Below are positions 61,789 through 64,000 of a stretch of 64,000 nucleotides of DNA, one piece after another (position 1 is the first letter of the stretch; each line of letters starts with the position of its first letter). A program made the translations under genes and the position numbers. A model generated the notes under the pieces. The model was given only the letters and a program-made list of their open reading frames with translations, ran no database searches and was not told the DNA's origin. This DNA comes from CAXMRP01 sp965216515 (GTDB lineage: Bacteria > Pseudomonadota > Alphaproteobacteria > Rhizobiales > Afifellaceae): positions 186,001-250,000 of the forward strand of contig OZ244173.1 of assembly GCA_965216515.1 (NCBI GenBank). Direction: 5' to 3'.

Positions 61789-62673
61789 ATGAAACAAAAG
61801 CGCCTGACGCTCTTCCTGAAAAGGTTTGCCGTTGTTGCCGCCGCGACAATCGCCTTCTTTCCGATTTTCTGGCTGATCGCGACGTCTTTCAAGCCATTTG
61901 AGGAATGGGCGAACTGGCCGCCGATCTGGGTGACCAGCAACCCGACGCTGCAGAACTACCGAATTGTGTTCTTTCCTGAACTCGCGCGGGAGTTCGCAGC
62001 CAGTCAGGCCGGATCGCTGGATTACAAGGTTTCCGGCAGCGCCTGGGCCGCATTTCGCGGCTCGGCGATCATTTCTGTTGCCGCGACGGCGATCTCCGTG
62101 GTTTTCGGGACATTGGCGGCATACTCCATCGTTCGCTTCCGGACAGGTGGCCCGAATTACCCGTTTCAGTTTCTGACTGTGCGGATGGTGCCGCCCATCG
62201 CCGTCGTCGTTCCGATGGTGGCGTTGTTTTCAATCCTGAAACTGTCCGACACATACATCGGACTGATCACCGCCTATTCGGCATTCACGCTGCCGTTTTC
62301 CATCTGGATGATCCGATCCTTCATCGACGATGTTCCGGCCGAACTGGAGGGTGCCGCGATGATCCACGGCCACGGTCAGTTCAAGGCGTTTCTCACCGTG
62401 ACGCTGCCGTTGGTCAAAGGCGGTATTTTGTCGACGGCGTTGTTCGTGTTCATCCTGAACTGGTCGGAGTTCCTGTTCGCGCTGGTATTGACAGCGGGAA
62501 ATGTGGTCACGGTGACGCTGCAGGTCGCCAACTACGTCTCCGCCTCATCGGGAAAACTCTACGGGGTCCAGGCCGCCATGGGGACGATATCGACGCTGCC
62601 GGTAATATTCTTCGGATACATGATCCAACGCCATATTGTGCGCGGTCTGACGTTCGGGGCGATCAAGCGATGA
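61789..62673 (+). CDS. ABC transporter permease (MalG-like)
   Basis: A 294-residue inner-membrane permease with six predicted segments, starting at residues 14-32 (VAAATIAFFPIFWLIATSF). The coupling loop GAAMIHGHGQFKAFLTVTLP is at about 190-209. The end overlaps the next ATPase gene by 4 nt, so translation is coupled. It forms the heterodimeric channel with the MalF-like subunit. Confidence 0.9.
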   Translation: MKQKRLTLFLKRFAVVAAATIAFFPIFWLIATSFKPFEEWANWPPIWVTSNPTLQNYRIVFFPELAREFAASQAGSLDYKVSGSAWAAFRGSAIISVAATAISVVFGTLAAYSIVRFRTGGPNYPFQFLTVRMVPPIAVVVPMVALFSILKLSDTYIGLITAYSAFTLPFSIWMIRSFIDDVPAELEGAAMIHGHGQFKAFLTVTLPLVKGGILSTALFVFILNWSEFLFALVLTAGNVVTVTLQVANYVSASSGKLYGVQAAMGTISTLPVIFFGYMIQRHIVRGLTFGAIKR

Positions 62674-63782
62674 AAGCCGATGTGGTCAGCGAAACCAAGC
62701 TTGAATTGCGGTCGCTGCGCAAGGAATTCGACGGTGTCGAAGCGGTAAAGGGAACGAACCTGGTCCTGAAGCGCGGTCAGTTTCTGTCATTGCTGGGGCC
62801 TTCGGGCTGCGGCAAGTCGACAACCCTGTCGATGATCGCCGGTTTTCTACAGCCGACATCCGGCGACATTCTGGTGGATGGCCGGTCGATCGTCGATGTA
62901 CCGGTGCAACGCCGGCGGATCGGGCTTGTGTTTCAGGATTATGCGATTTTCACAAAGCTCACGGTCCGCGGGAACCTGCTGTTTGGCCTTGAGGCGCAGA
63001 AGATGCCGCGCGCCATGCGCCAAAGCCTGCTCGATGAATACGCGGAGAAACTCGACCTGAAGGATTTGATGAGCGCCCGGGGCGGCGACCTCAACATGAG
63101 TGAAATGCAGCGGGTCGCCCTGGCCCGGGTCATGGTTACCCGGCCCGAGTTGCTGTTGCTGGACGAACCGATGTCCAATCTCGACGCGTCCTTGCGGGCA
63201 TCGTTGCGCGGGGAATTGAAGCGCATCCAGAAGGACCTGCAGCAGACGGTGCTTTATGTAACCCATGATCAGGCCGAAGCGATGTCCATGTCTGATCAGA
63301 TCGCCGTCATGAACGACGGCGAAATCCAGCAGGTTGGCTCACCGAGACAGATCTATAGTCGGCCCGACAACCGCTTTGTTGCGGAATTCATCGGTGACCC
63401 GCCCATCAACATCATCGAATGCACCGTTCACGTCGCAAGGGGCCGGGCAAGTGTGAAGACGGCCCTGCACGAAAATCTGCCGTCCGACGCCAGTGAGGTG
63501 CCGGCCGGTGATTATGAACTGGCCATCCGCCCGCACCATGTGCGGGCGAGCCAAGAGCCTGGTGATGGCTCCGTTCCGGCGGTCGTGAAATTTTCAGAGA
63601 ACTTCGGCGCCGAGCATGTTCTGCATGTTCCATACGGACATGACCTGCTCGCGATCACCGTCGCGCCGGATCTCGCAAGGCCTGGACAGACCGTCCACAT
63701 ATCGCTGGACATGGATCATGCGAGCCTGATCGATCCGGACACGGGCCGGATCGTGTCGCACGGCAGGGAGGCGGCCGCATGA
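62670..63782 (+). CDS. ABC transporter ATPase with degenerate signature motif
   Basis: A 370-residue ATPase of the MalK/UgpC type. Walker A is GPSGCGKST (43-51), Q-loop FQDYAIFTKLT, Walker B LLLLDEPMSNLD and the switch histidine in VTHDQAEAM. The signature, however, reads LNMSEMQ (141-147) instead of LSGGQQQ. It overlaps both the upstream permease and the following ATPase gene by 4 nt, so two different ATPases are made together and probably heterodimerise. In such pairs one composite ATP site is usually inactive. A TOBE-like C-terminal region follows residue 240. Confidence 0.9.
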   Translation: MKADVVSETKLELRSLRKEFDGVEAVKGTNLVLKRGQFLSLLGPSGCGKSTTLSMIAGFLQPTSGDILVDGRSIVDVPVQRRRIGLVFQDYAIFTKLTVRGNLLFGLEAQKMPRAMRQSLLDEYAEKLDLKDLMSARGGDLNMSEMQRVALARVMVTRPELLLLDEPMSNLDASLRASLRGELKRIQKDLQQTVLYVTHDQAEAMSMSDQIAVMNDGEIQQVGSPRQIYSRPDNRFVAEFIGDPPINIIECTVHVARGRASVKTALHENLPSDASEVPAGDYELAIRPHHVRASQEPGDGSVPAVVKFSENFGAEHVLHVPYGHDLLAITVAPDLARPGQTVHISLDMDHASLIDPDTGRIVSHGREAAA

Positions 63783-64000
63783 CCCAGCTCGCTATCAGCA
63801 ATCTCGATGTGAGCTTTGATGACCTGCGCGCCCTCAAAAATGTCGCACTGCGCGTCGAGCCCGGTGAATTCTTCTGCATCGTCGGCCCGACCAACGCGGG
63901 AAAATCGACACTGCTCAAAACGATTGCCGGATTGGTGCGCCCGGACAATGGCAGCATCGGGCTGGCCGGCGTGGACCACACGAAATCGCAACCCAGGGAT
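63779..64000 (+). CDS. Second ABC transporter ATPase, N-terminal fragment
   Basis: Start of a second ATPase; 74 codons are visible before the window ends. It begins MTQLAISNLDVSFDDLRALK and has Walker A GPTNAGKST (about residues 39-47). Its ATG overlaps the preceding gene (ATGA). The signature and Walker B lie outside the window, so it cannot be seen whether it has the canonical LSGGQ missing from its partner. Confidence 0.85.
   Translation, partial: MTQLAISNLDVSFDDLRALKNVALRVEPGEFFCIVGPTNAGKSTLLKTIAGLVRPDNGSIGLAGVDHTKSQPRD

Noticed and set aside
1..64000. Mobile elements, tRNA-linked islands or prophage
   Set aside because: No transposase, integrase, inverted-repeat ends or tRNA gene could be recognised on either strand.

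Overview
The window is a GC-rich chromosomal (or large-replicon) segment that looks alphaproteobacterial. The protein sequences, the Tat-dependent solute-binding proteins, the xylA/xylB neighbourhood and the dense LysR-plus-ABC-transporter layout resemble soil or marine Hyphomicrobiales/Rhodospirillales. No rRNA, tRNA, CRISPR array, transposase, integrase or phage gene was seen, so this is a catabolic region rather than an obvious mobile island. About 53 genes are called; the first and last run off the window.

Layout. (1) 1-9.7 kb: a leftward puuE-xylB-xylA run continuing into a sugar isomerase/epimerase cut by the window edge, then glycerol kinase, an orphan pair of molybdenum-hydroxylase subunits (coxS/coxM-like, no large subunit here), a BKACE (DUF849) enzyme and serine hydroxymethyltransferase. 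(2) 9.8-13 kb: a 1072-residue cytoplasmic reductive dehalogenase fused to its own FMN/NAD/[2Fe-2S] reductase. (3) 13-17.8 kb: a leftward LysR-matB-ornithine cyclodeaminase family-class IV aminotransferase run. (4) 18-31.3 kb: 'hydantoin module 1' with hyuA/hyuB, a spermidine/putrescine-type ABC transporter, an amidase, a 3-hydroxyisobutyrate dehydrogenase-like enzyme, an N-carbamoyl-D-amino acid hydrolase and a D-hydantoinase/dihydropyrimidinase; a convergent MmgE/PrpD gene closes it. (5) 33-45.4 kb: 'hydantoin module 2' with a polysaccharide-deacetylase-fold hydrolase, a small CxxC protein, a CobW/COG0523 GTPase, a second hyuA/hyuB, a quinone oxidoreductase-like protein, an old-yellow-enzyme relative, two isochorismatase-fold amidohydrolases (one closely matching N-carbamoylsarcosine amidase), a second cyclodeaminase-family protein and a LysR paralogous to that of module 1. 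(6) 45.5-51.2 kb: acyl-CoA dehydrogenase, class III CoA-transferase, MaoC-type hydratase, a LysR, a carboxymuconolactone-decarboxylase-like protein and a CitE-like lyase, together resembling C5-dicarboxylate (itaconate/mesaconate-type) degradation. (7) 51.4-64 kb: a LacI repressor with two visible operators, a histidinol-dehydrogenase-family (HpsN-like) dehydrogenase, a metallo-beta-lactamase-fold hydrolase, a complete ribose-type ABC importer and a second sugar/polyol importer with two ATPases, the last one truncated.

How it fits together (inference): the cell imports small nitrogenous ring compounds and sugars or polyols. It opens hydantoin/cyclic imide rings by ATP-dependent (HyuAB) and ATP-independent (D-hydantoinase) routes and removes carbamoyl groups (D-carbamoylase, N-carbamoylsarcosine amidase). 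Carbon skeletons pass through CoA-ester chemistry to central metabolism. The most unusual items are the self-sufficient reductive dehalogenase, the PDA-CxxC-CobW-HyuAB assembly, the pairing of two paralogous hydantoin modules, strong hairpins directly behind each of the three solute-binding protein genes, and asymmetric degenerate ATPase sites in both sugar transporters of the LacI region.
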